Shown here: one piece after another, positions 1-12,900 of the stretch | Numbering within the stretch: the first letter of the stretch is position 1 | How the letters are laid out: each line of letters opens with the position of its first letter | The notes under the pieces: generated by a model | Told to the model about the DNA's origin: nothing | What the model saw: only the letters and a program-made list of their open reading frames with translations | Databases searched by the model: none | Source of the DNA: Letharia columbiana | Taxonomy: Eukaryota; Ascomycota; Lecanoromycetes; Lecanorales; Parmeliaceae | Assembly (NCBI RefSeq): GCF_014066305.1 | Contig: NW_023501051.1 | Coordinates: 186,001 to 250,000 of the forward strand | Direction of reading: 5' to 3' | Length of the DNA: 64,000 nucleotides | Position numbers and translations under genes: made by a program

Positions 1-1222
1 CACCGAAAGAGGTTCCGCCTTTGCCTCACAGCGAGCAAGAAGGCCTTGACCCAAAGGCTGCGAAGGATGAGGGCAAGAAAAGCAAGGAGACTGGGACTGA
101 AGACAAAGATAAGCAGAAAGAGCTAGGAGGCCTGGAGGTAATGTGATATTTTCGAACCACTGAAATAATGCAAATTGCTAACGTTTCATTATTCTAGAAA
201 CCTGCCGATCTCCCTGATAAACCTCATGACCTTCCACACCCTGTTCCGGCCACAGGCTCAAAGAGCGACCCTCTAGCAATTCTCGCGCCCTTCACACCTT
301 CCATCCCCATGCTCACCGGCAATTCCGCCTCTCTCATTCAACCGCTGCACTCTTTCGTCCTCTCCCTCACGATGATCATATTTTCCGAGATTGGCGACAA
401 AACGTTCTTGATCGCTGCCCTGATGGCGATGAAGCACCCTCGACTTGTTGTCTTCTCTGCCGCCTTTACCGCCCTCATTGCAATGACAATCCTCTCTGCC
501 GTTTTGGGCCACGCTGTCCCTACCCTCGTTCCAAAGAAATATACGAATCTACTGGCGGCCCTGCTATTCCTTGTCTTTGGGGCAAAAATGCTAAAGGAAG
601 GCTACGCAATTCCACCGGACCAAGGAGTCAACGAAGAGATGAAAGAGGTAGAATTGGAGCTTGAGGAGAAAGAAGAACTTGCTCGTAAGATGGGTCGTCG
701 ACGGTCTTCGATTTCGCCATACATACTTGAATCGGGGAGAATGAATGCACGCAAGACTCGGTCCAGCACCCGTCTTCCTGCCCCTCCGGACTCTCCTCCG
801 TCTTCCCCTGATGGGTCACGAAGTCCTTCACCCAGCAGAGGCTCGACCATTATGAGCTTATTTGCAGGAGTCAATAATCTGTTTTCCTTACTACTTAGTC
901 CAGCGTGGGTACAAACCTTTGTTATGACCTTCTTGGGTGAATGGGGCGACCGGAGTCAAATTGCTACGATCGCCATGGCGGCTGGCCAAGACTACTGGTG
1001 GGTGACTGGGGGTGCAGTGAGCGGGCATGCAATTTGTACTGCAATCGCCGTCATTGGGGGTAGAGCTATCGCAGGTAGGGTCAGCTTGAGGATCGGTAAG
1101 TCAAGCTTACTCCATTTTCAAAGACCATCTGCTGACCTACTTCTGCAGTAACACTGGGAGGCGGGTTTGCATTCTTGGTGTTTGGCATCATTTACCTGAT
1201 CGAGGCAATGTATGTCGAATAA
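1..1222 (+). CDS. GDT1: GDT1-like (UPF0016/TMEM165) Ca2+/Mn2+ transporter, 3' part
   Basis: C-terminal part of a GDT1/TMEM165 family transporter, which moves Mn2+/Ca2+ into the Golgi lumen in exchange for protons and supports glycosylation. Three exons are visible: 1-137 (open at the window edge), 198-1094 and 1148-1222, with GT-AG introns at 138-197 and 1095-1147. Both family signatures are present: EIGDKT (about 388-405) and EWGDRSQ (about 940-960), each followed by hydrophobic segments. Between the two halves lies a polar, Ser/Pro/Arg-rich loop of about 80 residues. The last exon adds a final hydrophobic helix and ends with TAA at 1220-1222. The visible exon 1 is Lys/Glu-rich, so the signal peptide and true start lie outside the window. 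No lesion seen. Identity is strong because both duplicated motifs are intact. Confidence 0.9.
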
Positions 1223-2154
1223 TGGAGGGATTCGGGAACCGTGAAGCATTGGGAAGGAGTTTTCAGCCTTCATATACGGCCTGGCGCATGAAAGACTTAG
1301 TTATTGCACAATTAAACTATTCTTTGTCCGTTACTCTTGAGGTTGTCCTTTTCCACGTGCACTAAGGTATGCACATAGACACAAGTTGTCATACCATAGT
1401 ATTGTACCTCTTGTGGGAGAGTGAGATAATCTTCAAACTTGACGAAACCACGAATCACCAACATGCAGAACATAGTACCTACAAGTAACCGCAGCCAAGA
1501 CGCTAGGCCTACTTCTGACCCACGAGTTCATGACAATCACATGTGAATCACATGACATGAAGCTTTTTACCTTACAGTTCTAGTTGATCATTGAAGAAGA
1601 AATAAAGACCATACGAGCAGTGCATTCATCAAAATGAGGAGTGTGTTGACCCACTATCTACAGAAATCTAGGAAGCTAATCTGATCGAGATGATTAGTGC
1701 TCGCAAACAGTGAGGCCATACAGAAATGACGCATGCACAAGTAGATATGTAGATATATGATTGGGCATATCCAACACTGGGGCAGCTAAGACCTTTCTGG
1801 ACATGCAAATAGCCCAGAAAAGGCCCCCCAGCGCTAGAAAAACTCCCATGTCTGAGCGACATGCCCTGGAGTGAAAATGAAGCTATATATAGGTGTGGGT
1901 GGGAGGGAGAACAATGATATGGCTCTGAAAGAGAACAATTCGAATGAAGAGCCAACTACTGGTGCAGTGGTCATACAAGTACCTAGTACTCGCCATGGCC
2001 ACCTGTCTCCCTACTATCGCATATCGCATAATGATGGAACGGTTGATCAAACAACCACCAACGCTATGGCCTCATAATGGACCCACTAACCCACAGTCCC
2101 ACTGTTGCGAGCAGACCAGCTTTCTTGTCCGGATATGTCTACAGCCAATCGACC
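1223..2154. other. Intergenic region, no gene recognised
   Basis: About 0.9 kb between the convergent 3' ends of the GDT1-like gene and the FAD oxidoreductase gene. Only short overlapping open frames without recognisable motifs occur here. I see no RNA gene or repeat. Confidence 0.6.
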
Positions 2155-3891
2155 TCATTCCGGTAGTTTCTGATTCCCTAGGTGTTCCTTCTCACTGATA
2201 TCTAGGTCCCATCTCATTGGCACCGGATTGTGCCAACTGAAAAGCCCCTTCGGATCCCACTGTCTCTTCAAGGCCGACAGCTTCTGCAGCTTGCGTGCGG
2301 AATACCATGCCGTGGGACCCTCGTCTCCGTGCGCAAAGTTTACATAGGTGGCAAGGGTGTCGAAACCGCTCGTCTCTGCAAACCGGGCACGGGCCGGCGT
2401 GACAAACTCATTTATGGCGTCATCGTTGCCGGGGTCGGTATAGAAACTTTCGATGTTCCTGAAGGACCGGGATGTGTCAATGACCATCCATGCAAAAGGA
2501 GAGTGGGGAGGGGAACCTACATGTGTGCAATCGCATCACGCCATGGGTACGCTGTCTCAGCATCCGGTACCGCTGCCACGGCATCGTTGGAGAAGCGCTG
2601 CCTATTAGAAGGCGGCCTTGGTAGCTCAGGATACTCACGCCAAAAGTCCGTAAGACGGGCATAGAATGAGTCGAAGGTAGGCGGATCGAACTGTTTGAGG
2701 GCGAGGGTGTAGAGGTTTATACGTTGATTAGGCACGCAGGTTCCATGGTCAGAAGGAAACATGGTATTCTGGGGAATCATGGTGATGTTGCTCACAAGGG
2801 GGCCAAGGTCCTTGAAAGGCTCCAAATAAGCTTCGCCATCTTCCTGCGGACCAAAATAGACCGCATGGAGCACGATCAGCGGCTGCAGGGTGGTTAGCGA
2901 TTCTCATGATACCGGTAAAAGACGCTCACCAGATCGATGGTCCGGTTGTAGACCGCTACTGCAGTCAGGGCCAATCGAGACGGCATTGCGTGCTCGAAGG
3001 ACTGCAAGGTCCTCCAAAAGGTATGATTGGCGGTGGCCGGATAGACCAGGTCGGCGACCATGACTTGCCCCTTGTTGGTGATATCGTAAACCTTGAAAGT
3101 CGCGGAGGTGACGACACCAAAGTTGGCGCCTACTCCGCGAACGGCCCAAAAAAGGTCAGGATTTTGCCTCGCTGTTGCTGTGACTAGCCTTCCATCTGCC
3201 GTTACCATCCGCACCGACTCGAGAGCATCCAACAACAGCCCGCGATGACCCTTGAGAGGTCCAAAACCCGCGCCCATCGTTGCCCCAAGGACACCGACGC
3301 ATGGGCAAGATGCCAGTGCTACAAAAGCCGACATGAGCGGATTAGTTGAACGTCCCCCCTTGACCAACTGAACAAACGGCAAACCATACTTAGTCCCTGT
3401 CCTGCATCGTACAACAGGTCGTGTAGTTGTGAATACTCAGTCGCTCCACCGATTGTGAGGCGGTTCGTAGATGCGTCCAGCTCCACTGATTTGAAGTTGC
3501 CCAGATCGATTGCGATGCCCTTGAAAGGGCTATAGTCTGAAATCCCGTGACCACCACCGGTGGTGAGGAAAGGGATTTTGTTGGCATCTGCGATTCTCAC
3601 CTGCAGTGACTTGTCTCAGTACCTCCACCATCAACTCGACAGCAATGAGATGCCTACAATAGGTTGAACGTCGGTCTCGGTTACGGGCTTAATGGCGCCC
3701 AGATCCTTGGGCGCTCGGTAATTGGTCCATCGCAATTGTACCTGCGTGCTCCAGTCGGTGTCTGTAGGGAAGATAATTTGGGCTTCAGGCGACAGACTTG
3801 GTCCGAATAATTCTGAGAGGTTTGCTGGCTTGGCTACCGAAAAGGACAGAATTGCCTGGACAAGGGATGCACCGGATACCATGGTTGTCAA
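2155..3891 (-). CDS. FAD-linked oxidoreductase, berberine-bridge (BBE) type
   Basis: Predicted flavin-dependent oxidase of the FAD_binding_4 plus BBE family, which oxidises alcohols or C-C/C-N bonds in natural-product pathways. Five exons join in frame: 3658-3891, 3390-3600, 2930-3318, 2521-2882 and 2155-2458, giving about 499 residues. The FAD-binding part has the GGGHG motif (its His is the expected site of covalent flavin attachment), then SCPCVGVLGA and the DLFWAVRG segment. The C-terminal BBE part has YVNFAHGDEG and the LKRQWDPKGLF segment that packs on the flavin. No clear signal peptide is visible; the ATG at 3891 is the best start, and a small upstream exon cannot be excluded. It lies next to a TRI101-like acyltransferase and a broken NR-PKS, the company such oxidases keep in azaphilone-type clusters. 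Unlike the PKS, it shows no lesion. Confidence 0.85.
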
Positions 3892-4662
3892 CGAGCCTCA
3901 GGGTTTGGCAGACTCTGGAGAGGTCAAATCGTCAGGACGCGTTGGAGTGTGCTCCCGCGGCGGACGAGACTTTGTATTTGGTGTAGGATCCATTTACACA
4001 CATGACTATTCTGCTGCTAGTAGTCTTCTGACTGGATACGCGGAAATCATTGTTTTGCATAGCATTAACATTGCTATGGTCAATGAATGACCAGCACGGA
4101 GTATGTCACAGGTGGAGAATGCCACTCTTTGTGCTTGTTCAATTCAATTACTCCGGCAATTACCCCGACCCTAGTAGTCAGGGACGGCTCACATAGGTAG
4201 ATTCAGGCAAAGATACTTAGTGCTGAGTTACAAAGTACTACCGCATCAAATCCCTAGGGATGTACGTCTTATAAGAAGGCATTGTTTTTTTTGCCAGAGG
4301 TTGCCCACCAGTGGAACTTGCCGAGGTGTCTGTAGTTGGGTGAGTCTCAAAGCAAAATCATCTTATGGTCATGAAGGAGAAGAGTTTCGTTGAGTAGGTA
4401 CATGCTTATGGGCCGAGGGCTGGGCTTCTCCGATTAAGTCAACCGCATGCTTACTGGGAGCTCGATTAGCGGCGACTGCACATAAAATACGTCTAGTTAT
4501 CTGGTAAGACACTACCGCTTATACAATACTGTTGCAAACCGTGTCCAGTACTTCACATTCGTATATGAGTATTGTGTGTCACTTGACAATTCATACGGTA
4601 TCTGACCAGAAATTTCAAGGCTGGTGATACTACGAGTATCCCTGATTGGTGGAGGAAACCGA
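3892..4662. other. Intergenic region upstream of the FAD oxidoreductase
   Basis: About 0.77 kb between the 5' end of the oxidoreductase gene and the 3' end of the acyltransferase gene, which are transcribed in the same direction. It should hold the oxidoreductase promoter. No gene or repeat recognised. Confidence 0.5.
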
Positions 4663-6024
4663 TCAACCAATATATTCAACATACTTATTCCACTCTGGGT
4701 CAGCATTCAGTGCTTCCAAGTCCGCGTCAGACAAGCAGGCTGAGGCATCGCAATATGCGCCCGAGTCCCCAGAGAAGAACACAACCAGGCTCGGAAAGGG
4801 GACGGTTGGCGGCCGCCTGATAAAGTCCGGCTTGCCCAGCGTGCCAAACCCCGGATACAAGTCGGTACGACCGCGAACAGACGAGCATCCGACATCCGTA
4901 TCGGGATTCAACGGCCCGCCGTACGTGATGGTCGACTTGTCGGCTTCTCTGGCGATGAACGTGGCAAAACTGCGGACGTGGTACGCCGAGCTGGTTCCGT
5001 TCAGGCGCTCACGCAGGTGCGAAGCGATGGTGGGAAGGGGTGACTCGGTGAGCTCCTGGAACGACAGCCAGGTCGAGGCGTTGTGTATCACGTCGCCCAT
5101 GTAATCGGGTGCAACTCCAACAAGCCTCCGGCCATCGATGGCGCGAGAGAATCGGGACTTGGTCTCGGGCGGAAAACGGTGCGAACGGACCGTGGTGTAC
5201 CGCTGCCAGAAAAAGGCGCTCAGGGCATCGTCCGTCGAGATGAATGGCACGTCCGGGTCGAGGCCCTCGGGTGAGCTCGCAAGCTCTTTGAGTTTGCCCG
5301 TCTTCGCGGCTGTGAAGCGAAGGATATGATACCTTGCAGGTTCGGGTCGAACGAGGGGAGCGTCGGCTGCAACGGGAGGGCGTTTGTGGTGGCTGTGATC
5401 CAACATAGGCTCGTCCGGGCTAAGCAGAGGGAAAAGGTTCCTTCGATCTCGATTCGCTTGTTCGAGGAGGGAGTCCGGAAACTCCTCCCCGCGCATTGCC
5501 ATGGCCACGAGCTTTACAAATCCAAAGTGACCGCCGGCATCACCCATGTTGTGCTGAAGTGCAAAATCCAAAATCAAGCCTCCTTCGATAAAGCTAGCCT
5601 GGAGCCGGACAACGTGCGCTGGGTCCTCGTCCGAGTCCTCAAACATTTGCGGAAAAGCAGAGACTGGAGTCAGCAGTTCAGAGTCTATCACGGATATTGG
5701 CGCTTTTCGTTCCTTGATTATGGCGTATGGCGGTAGTGCGTTCGATACCTCTTCGACGTCTATGGGGTTTTCTGGGCGAGGACATGCAAGCACTCGGTAA
5801 AGGCAAGAATTGCCTGGCTTCTTGCCTACATTAATGACCCGGGACCCCATCCAAGGCACTTTGTCCCTAACTTTTGTGACCGCTTCCTCCAGATCGCAGA
5901 TGACTTCTTCCCTGGTGGCACCCTCGGGCATGGGGAACATGTAAAGGATATGGGAGTAGCATTGTAGCATTGGTAGCTGGCCGAGGATGTCCTGATAGCG
6001 ATCTAGATCTTCGTACTTCTCCAT
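4663..6024 (-). CDS. TRI101-like O-acyltransferase
   Basis: Single-exon acyltransferase of the transferase/BAHD-related family that includes trichothecene 3-O-acetyltransferase and azaphilone acyltransferases; it would move an acyl group from CoA to a hydroxyl of a metabolite. The HxxxD catalytic motif is in QHNMGDAGG (His about residue 158, Asp about 162 counting from the ATG at 6024). A degenerate C-terminal structural motif is seen around YPGFGTLGKPDF. From 6024 the protein is 453 residues, the usual length of the family, and begins with the typical Leu-Asp...DILGQLP segment. The frame stays open to an ATG at 6186, but the extra 54 residues are unlike the family and include a likely intron acceptor, so I prefer 6024. 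It is divergent from the PKS and shows no lesion. The substrate is unknown. Confidence 0.85.
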   Translation of the reverse strand: MEKYEDLDRYQDILGQLPMLQCYSHILYMFPMPEGATREEVICDLEEAVTKVRDKVPWMGSRVINVGKKPGNSCLYRVLACPRPENPIDVEEVSNALPPYAIIKERKAPISVIDSELLTPVSAFPQMFEDSDEDPAHVVRLQASFIEGGLILDFALQHNMGDAGGHFGFVKLVAMAMRGEEFPDSLLEQANRDRRNLFPLLSPDEPMLDHSHHKRPPVAADAPLVRPEPARYHILRFTAAKTGKLKELASSPEGLDPDVPFISTDDALSAFFWQRYTTVRSHRFPPETKSRFSRAIDGRRLVGVAPDYMGDVIHNASTWLSFQELTESPLPTIASHLRERLNGTSSAYHVRSFATFIAREADKSTITYGGPLNPDTDVGCSSVRGRTDLYPGFGTLGKPDFIRRPPTVPFPSLVVFFSGDSGAYCDASACLSDADLEALNADPEWNKYVEYIG

Positions 6025-6939
6025 CTTGATGTTTTTAAGGTCTTTTTCCGGCAACTGTAATGACAATGAGATATGAGCGATCAGCCAGGTAGCGACTAAC
6101 CACTTGGTTTTCGATGAGCTTGCAAATATCCCGAAGTGCCAAGAGGTGGCTAATACGTCGGTCAATGTGATGTCAGATGGAAACACGACTCCCTAACACT
6201 ATACCCCTGTTTTGGTGCGAGACGTTGTTGAGATGAACGGTGAAAATGGAAGAACTTCACGCTAGCAATTAGGATGACTCACATTTCGCCCTGGGTGGAA
6301 ATACCGAGTCATAGAGCTAGAATCGACGACAAAGGGCACCTCGTAAGGTTCGAACGGCGAAGAGCAACCCTGTCAGTTTTGACTATAAGCTGAACAGTCG
6401 GAACAACAGTTTTCATCGAATGATTCGCAAAGAGTAGCGGAGTTTTTTGGTCGGAAGCCGGAGTTTCCTCGTCAGCAGAGCTATCGGAGGTTTCCGGAGA
6501 GATGTTGCTACGTCTCCTATTGTGTCAGCAGGGCAGGGAACAACTTGAGTATAGAGGAGTTCTTGGTAAGGAGGCGATTCAGCAGGCCTCGGAATGACAA
6601 ATCGAGATCACTGAACACTAGAAGTGGGGACTCTTGGTTTCACGCACGTGTACGTTCGTATAGAAGGATGGGTGTATGCAAGAGGGACTTTATAGGTTGG
6701 AGTCATTCTCTAGCTTGTCGACCGTCCCATCGCAATCCTCTAGGAGTGTTTGCATCGATACTGAAGCTGTTGTCCTGCAGTGTGGTTAGCCTGGTGCAAT
6801 CTAATTTTCGGGCGTGGATATCTTGAATTGAAGCTGTAAATACTGTGTGAAGACGAACTCGAGCTCCTCTCAATCAACAAATCTCGCAGTCGATTAGAAA
6901 TCACTAGCATCTTTTTTCTGTTATGGTCTCTTAATCAAC
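6025..6939. promoter_or_regulatory. Divergent promoter region between acyltransferase and PKS
   Basis: About 0.9 kb separates the divergent starts of the acyltransferase (minus) and the PKS (plus), so this segment should contain both promoters. No convincing coding region was found. It contains a CGG-N6-CCG element at 6485-6496, listed separately. Confidence 0.5.
6485..6496. promoter_or_regulatory. CGG-N6-CCG element, possible Zn2Cys6 binding site
   Basis: The sequence reads CGG, AGGTTT, CCG: two everted/inverted CGG half sites six bases apart. This is the kind of site bound by dimeric Zn(II)2Cys6 regulators. It lies about 450 bases upstream of the PKS start in a divergent promoter, and a (broken) Zn2Cys6 gene lies at 18534-20488. 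One occurrence is weak evidence. Confidence 0.3.
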
Positions 6940-9900
6940 ATGGTTGGCCAAGTCACTCGTCCCTGCGAGGGCAACAGATTATTAGTATTCGAACCGCAAA
7001 CTCTGTCTCTCGATGCAGCTGCCTTCCATACTCTTCAGACCACGGTAATGCAAATGGGAAGCAATGCATGGGTTCTTGACACCATCGCGGAGCTACCACA
7101 TTGTTGGGAAGCATTCGCGCAGAGTTTCCAAAATACAAGATTATTCAAGGTGCTCAATTGCTCACAAAACTTGGCGAATGGTTCAAGACAGGGAAGCTGG
7201 ACCACGAGTCTTCGCATCTTCCAAACATCATCCTCAGTCCTCTAGTGATTATAACTCATATCAGCGAATACATGAAATACCTCGATGTCGCCTCGCCAGA
7301 GTCTAGGCAGCAATGGGATCATCCCGAGAAATCATCGACAGAGATCTTAGGGTTCTGTATGGGATTCTTGAGCGCACTAGCTGTGTCTATCAGTAAGGAT
7401 CGCCGACAAATTGAGACATATGGCGCCACGGCAATACGACTGGCAATGCTCATTGGAGGAGTTGTGGATGCACAAGATGAATTGGACAACCAGGGACCAT
7501 CCAAATCGTTTACAACTGCGTGGACTTCATCTGAGGCAGCTAAACAAATGGGTCAGATATTGAAGCGCTTTCCTGAGGTAAACCACTCGTCCCTTCATAT
7601 GTCTGCATGTGAGACTTACGTGGACAGGCATATCTATCCGTCTCATGTGACGAACATCGGGCAACTGTGACCACTGCCGAGAGAACGGCTTCCACTTTAC
7701 AGCAAGAGCTACGCCGTGTGGGTATCATTGCAAATGAGATCAGCCTTTACGGCCGCTTCCATAACGAATGGTATGCAGATGATATCGACCCGCTGATCCA
7801 ATTCTGCGAGTCTCAGCCTACCCTGCACCTTCCAGATGCATCGGATCTGATATATCCAACCCGTTCAAACTCGGGGAGCGGCTTGATTACAAGTGGCGGG
7901 CTCAATGGTCATGCGCTGCGTACCATCCTTGTTCAGCATTCGAACTGGTATCAGACATTCAAGACCCTTTATGATTCCAAGTTGAAGGGTCAAAAAAGGA
8001 TAGTTGTAGCGTTCGGACCGGACCGATGTATTTCCCCATCGATATTGCGTGAACTCGAGTCAATTCGACCGCTTACGAATGCATCTAAGACCCAGCCAAA
8101 GATAAGAAAACCCGATGATATTGCGATCGTGGGCATGCCGATCACGGTCGCTGGTGCGGATGATGTTGCTGAATTCTGGGACTTGCTCTGCGAAGCGAAA
8201 TCTCAGCACAAGGAAGTGCCTCCGGAGCGCATCAAATTCGAGAACGCCTGGCGGGAACTCGATTCAAATAGGAAGTTGTTTGGAAATTTCATCAACGACC
8301 ATGATGCTTTTGATCAGAAACTCTTCAAAAAGAACGCCCGGGAGGCTGCTTCCACAGATCCGCAACAACGGCTGATGCTGCAAGTGGCATACCAGGCATT
8401 AGAACAGGCTGGATACTTCAACTCCCCTGACTCAGATAAGAAAATCGGATACTACGTTGGTGTGTGCGCTGCTGACTATGAGAACAACGTTGCTTGTCAT
8501 CAACCCAATGCATACACGGCAGTGGGCAACCTCAAGAGTTTCATTGCTGGCAAGATTAGCCATTATTTTGGTTGGACTGGTCAGGGTCTCTGCATTGACA
8601 CGGCCTGCTCCTCGTCGTTGGTTGCAGTGCATCTGGCATGCAAATCAATCCTTAGCGGTGAATGCAGTGCCGCGCTCGCTGGGGGAGTGAACGTGATGAC
8701 CAACCCTTTATGGTTCCAAAATTTGGCCGCGGCGTCCTTCTTGAGTCCAACGGGCCAGTGTAAGCCATTTGACGCCTCAGCAGACGGTTACTGTCGAGGG
8801 GAGGCCATTACTGCCGTGTTCTTGAAAAAGATGTCAGCAGCGATTGCCAATGGCGATCAGATTCTTGGGACTATCTCCGGCACTGCCGTGTACCAGAACC
8901 AAAATTGCACCCCAATCTTTGTACCCAATGCCCCATCTCTCTCCGACTTGTTCCGCGATGTTCTCGCTCAGTCAAAACTCGAACCCTCTCAAATTACGGT
9001 CGTTGAAGCGCACGGCACAGGGACACAGGTTGGGGATCCGGCGGAATATGACGGTATTTGTCAGGTCTTAGGAGGCCGAGTCCGTTCTAAGCCCATTGCT
9101 TTTGGGTCCGTCAAGGGACTTGTTGGACATACTGAGTGTGCTTCCGGTGCCGTGTCTCTGATCAAAACTTTGCTCATGATCCAACAGAAGGCTATACCCC
9201 CACAGCCTAGCTACAACACTCTGAACCCACATATAAACGCCTCTGCTGGGGATAACATCGAGATTGCTACAAAGTTGAGAAGTTGGAATGACAACTTCCG
9301 AGCGGCGCTGATCAACAATTACGGTGCGTCAGGCTCGAATGCTTCCATGGTGGTGACTCAGGCACCCTCCCTGCCAATCACGAATGCCGTGAACATGTCT
9401 ATCATGATCGAGTTTCCTTTCAGATTTTACGGGAAGGACGACCGAGCCCTCCGAGAATATAGTGCAAAATTCCGTCCATTCCTCCAGTTAAAGGGTAGTA
9501 AGGATTTGTCCGTGGCAAACCTGGCGTTCAATGTCTCCCGGCAGTCCAACCCGACGCTCGACCGAGCCTTGCTTCTCAGCTGCCGGTCCACGGATCAGCT
9601 AGCACAGAAATTGGCCGCATTTGAAAAGGGAGATATAGACACCGTGTCAGTCGGGCACCCATCTTCTAGACCAGTTATACTCTGCTTCGGGGGCCAAATT
9701 TCTACATACGTCGGGTTGAGCCGGGAAGTCTACAAGAACGTTATGATCCTTCGCACTCATCTTGACCAGTGTGACGCTGTTTGTCGGTCAACTGGGTGTG
9801 AAAGTATCTTTCCTGGCATCTTTGAGAGGATTCCGATCGATGATCCGGTCAAGGTTCAAACAATGCTTTTTGCCATGCAATATTCTTGCGCAAAGAGTTG

Positions 9901-12900
9901 GATTGACTGCGGAGTGCAGCCCGTTGCTGTTGTTGGGCACAGCTTTGGCGAATTAACAGCGCTATGCATTTCCAATGCTCTTTCTCTCCATGATGCTATT
10001 AAGATGATTGCTGGCCGTGCAAACCTCATTAAAAACGCTTGGGGTCCTGAAAAAGGTTCAATGGTTGCTACCGACGCTGAGCTGCATGAGATCGAAAAGC
10101 TCTTGGCTGAAACGGGTATACCTTGCGAAGAAGCAGGGGAGCGCCCAACCACCATTGCTTGCTTCAACAGTCCCAGGAGTTTCACCATTGCCTCTTCGTC
10201 TAAAAGCATTGACATTGTAATTAAGACGATTACAAAGAGTTCTACGTACTCGACGATCAGGTTCAAGAGGCTTAACGTCACCAATGCTTTTCACTCCGCC
10301 TTGGTCGAACCCTTGATGTCCAACCTGGAGAAATTTGGACAAGGGTTGACGTTCACTGAGCCCACTGTTCACTGGGAGAGAGCCACTCAATTTCAGTCGA
10401 ATGATCAGCCGACTTCGAAATATGTGGCGAGCCACATGCGAGATCCTGTTTACTTCAGCCACGCCATTCAGAGACTCTCGAAGAAGTATCCGTCCTGTAT
10501 CTGGTTAGAAGCTGGATCAAATTCTACCATCACAAACATGGCCAGCCGAGCCCTGCAATCGCCGGAGACGTTCTGCTTCGAACCGATGAATATTGCTAAT
10601 GATAATGGGTTACAACAGCTGATCAACGCGTCTGTCGGTCTTTGGAAAGAAGGCTTGAATTTCACTTTCTGGGCCCATCACCGGTTGCAGACTTACGAAT
10701 ACACGCCTTTGCTTCTGCCATCTTATCAGTTCGAAAAGACTCGGCATTGGATGGAACCCAAGGCTCCACCCAAGTCTGAGGAACCCGTCAGTGAACAGAC
10801 ACCGGAAGAACCAAAGGGTCTCTGGAGCTTCGTTGGATACCAAGATGATGGAAAGCAATTCGCTCGGTTCCGCATAAACATGGTGACTCCTAGGTACCAG
10901 GAGTTCGTGTCGGGCCATGTCATTGCACAGACCGCGCCGATCTGCCCGGCCACACTTGAAGTTGACATCGCGGTTGAGGCACTCACCAGTCTGTGTTCCA
11001 GACTTTACAACCTCAAGGTTGCAGCCAAAGATTTATAATGTGGACAATCAGGCTCCTATCTGCATCGATCCGTCGCGATCCGTTTGGCTTGATGCTCAAG
11101 CAAATGATGCCAGCCATTGCAATTGGGAATGGAAAATTGTCAGTGACAGCTCGCAGAATGCATCGTTGACTGTGCACGTCACGGGCAGAATTGTTTTTGT
11201 CTCCGTCGATGATGCGGAATGGCGACTCGAATTCTCCAGATATGAACGCCTGATCGGGTATCACCGCTGTTCGAATCTTCTTCACAGCGACGATGCGGAC
11301 GATATCATTCAGGGTCGTAATATTTACAGGGCGTTTGGCGAAGTTGTTGACTACGCAGAGCCGTATCGCGGTCTGCAGAAGCTTGTGGGCAAGGGTAACG
11401 AGTCCGCTGGGCGTATTACTAAGAAGTACAGCGGCGAGACTTGGCTAGACACACACCTTTCCGACTGCTTCGGTCAGGTTGGCGGAATCTGGGTCAACTG
11501 CATGACCGACAAAGCTCAGGGTGACATGTATATTGCGACTGGGTTCGAGAAATGGATGCGCTCCCCAGACGTCGGTGCCGATTACAGTCGCCCGGATGTA
11601 TGGGATGTGCTTGGTAATCATCATCGTGCCTCTGATCAGTTGTTTCTGACTGATATATTTATCTTCGACTCGACAAACAGCAAGTTAATGGAGGTCATTC
11701 TAGGCATCAACTACCACAAAGTGCCGAAAGCATCCATGCGCAAGATTCTCTCCAGACTCACTGTCTCCGAGCATTCAGAAAAGACGGCGTCCGTCAAAGC
11801 TGAGCCAGTACTGCCTATGGCAAATGATGTTGTAACTCCACAGAAACCAAAGTTAGATGAGACGCCCAAGCCAAAGAAGAAGGCCTCCGGTGGCCCCGAC
11901 GTTGTCATGAAAATCAGGGCTCTCCTCGCAGAGATCTCTGGGCTCGAACCGGATGCTATCCAACCTGATGCTCAGCTTGCCGACATTGGCATTGATTCCC
12001 TCATGGGAATGGAATTGGCGCGCGAGCTTAACGGAATGTTCAAATGTTCTCTACCAAGTGAGGAGTCGGTCAACGTGGCTGACTTCAGCGGGCTGGTCCG
12101 ACTTATTCAAGACACCCTGGGTCTGGCTGGTGCTGACCTAACTGAAGGGGGAAATCCATCCGAGAGCAGTCAAAGCGATGCCAGTTCCATATTCACTCCT
12201 TCTCACACCGTCTTGACGTCGGTTTCGGACGCAGAAGACAATACGATGAGTGACGAAAATTACAATACTACCAAGGGACATCTGAACGGCTCAATCTCTC
12301 CTGGACCCGGTGACAGCCTTGAACTACCTTCTTCTATGATTATCGAAGCATTCGAAGAATCCAAGAGGCTTACGGATCAGTTCATTGCCGACTACCGATG
12401 TGCAGGGTACATAGACACGGTCTTACCGAAGCAGACGCAACTTTGTGTTGCGCTGACTGTCGAAGCATTTGAGCAGCTGGGTTGTCCCCTCCGCACGTCT
12501 AAAGCAGGGCAGAGATTGGAACGGATTGAATATGTTCCCCAGCACCAGCGGCTGGCGGAGTATCTTCACAAGATGTTGGAACAGGAAGCACGAAGCACGA
12601 CTGATCGATATGGAAGGTTCGCAAATCACACGCACTGCCATCACAGCTCCTTCTAAGACCAGCGAGGTGGTTCTGGCCAACCTCCTGCATGACTATCCCG
12701 ACCATGAGTGAGCAAATCGACTCGTCCACTTTGCTGCTGGCAGGTTGGCGGATGTATTGACCGGGAAATGTGACGGGATCAAAATGCTTTGAGGTACCGA
12801 TGAAGGAAGGGAGTTGGTTACCGGGCTGTACGGTGATTCGCTTCTGAATAAGTTGGCCAACGCGCAGATGCAGGACATTATTACCCGACTTGCGTCTAGG

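Noticed and set aside
2459..3657. Apparent breaks in the FAD oxidoreductase
   Set aside because: Four short GT-AG introns (2459-2520, 2883-2929, 3319-3389, 3601-3657) join all parts in frame with total length a multiple of three.
6025..6186. 54-residue N-terminal extension of the acyltransferase
   Set aside because: The extension is unlike the family, and the shorter form has the normal length and catalytic His position.
7578..7627. Frame change in the SAT domain at 7.6 kb as a further PKS lesion
   Set aside because: It is a regular 50-nt intron giving the expected family sequence on both sides.
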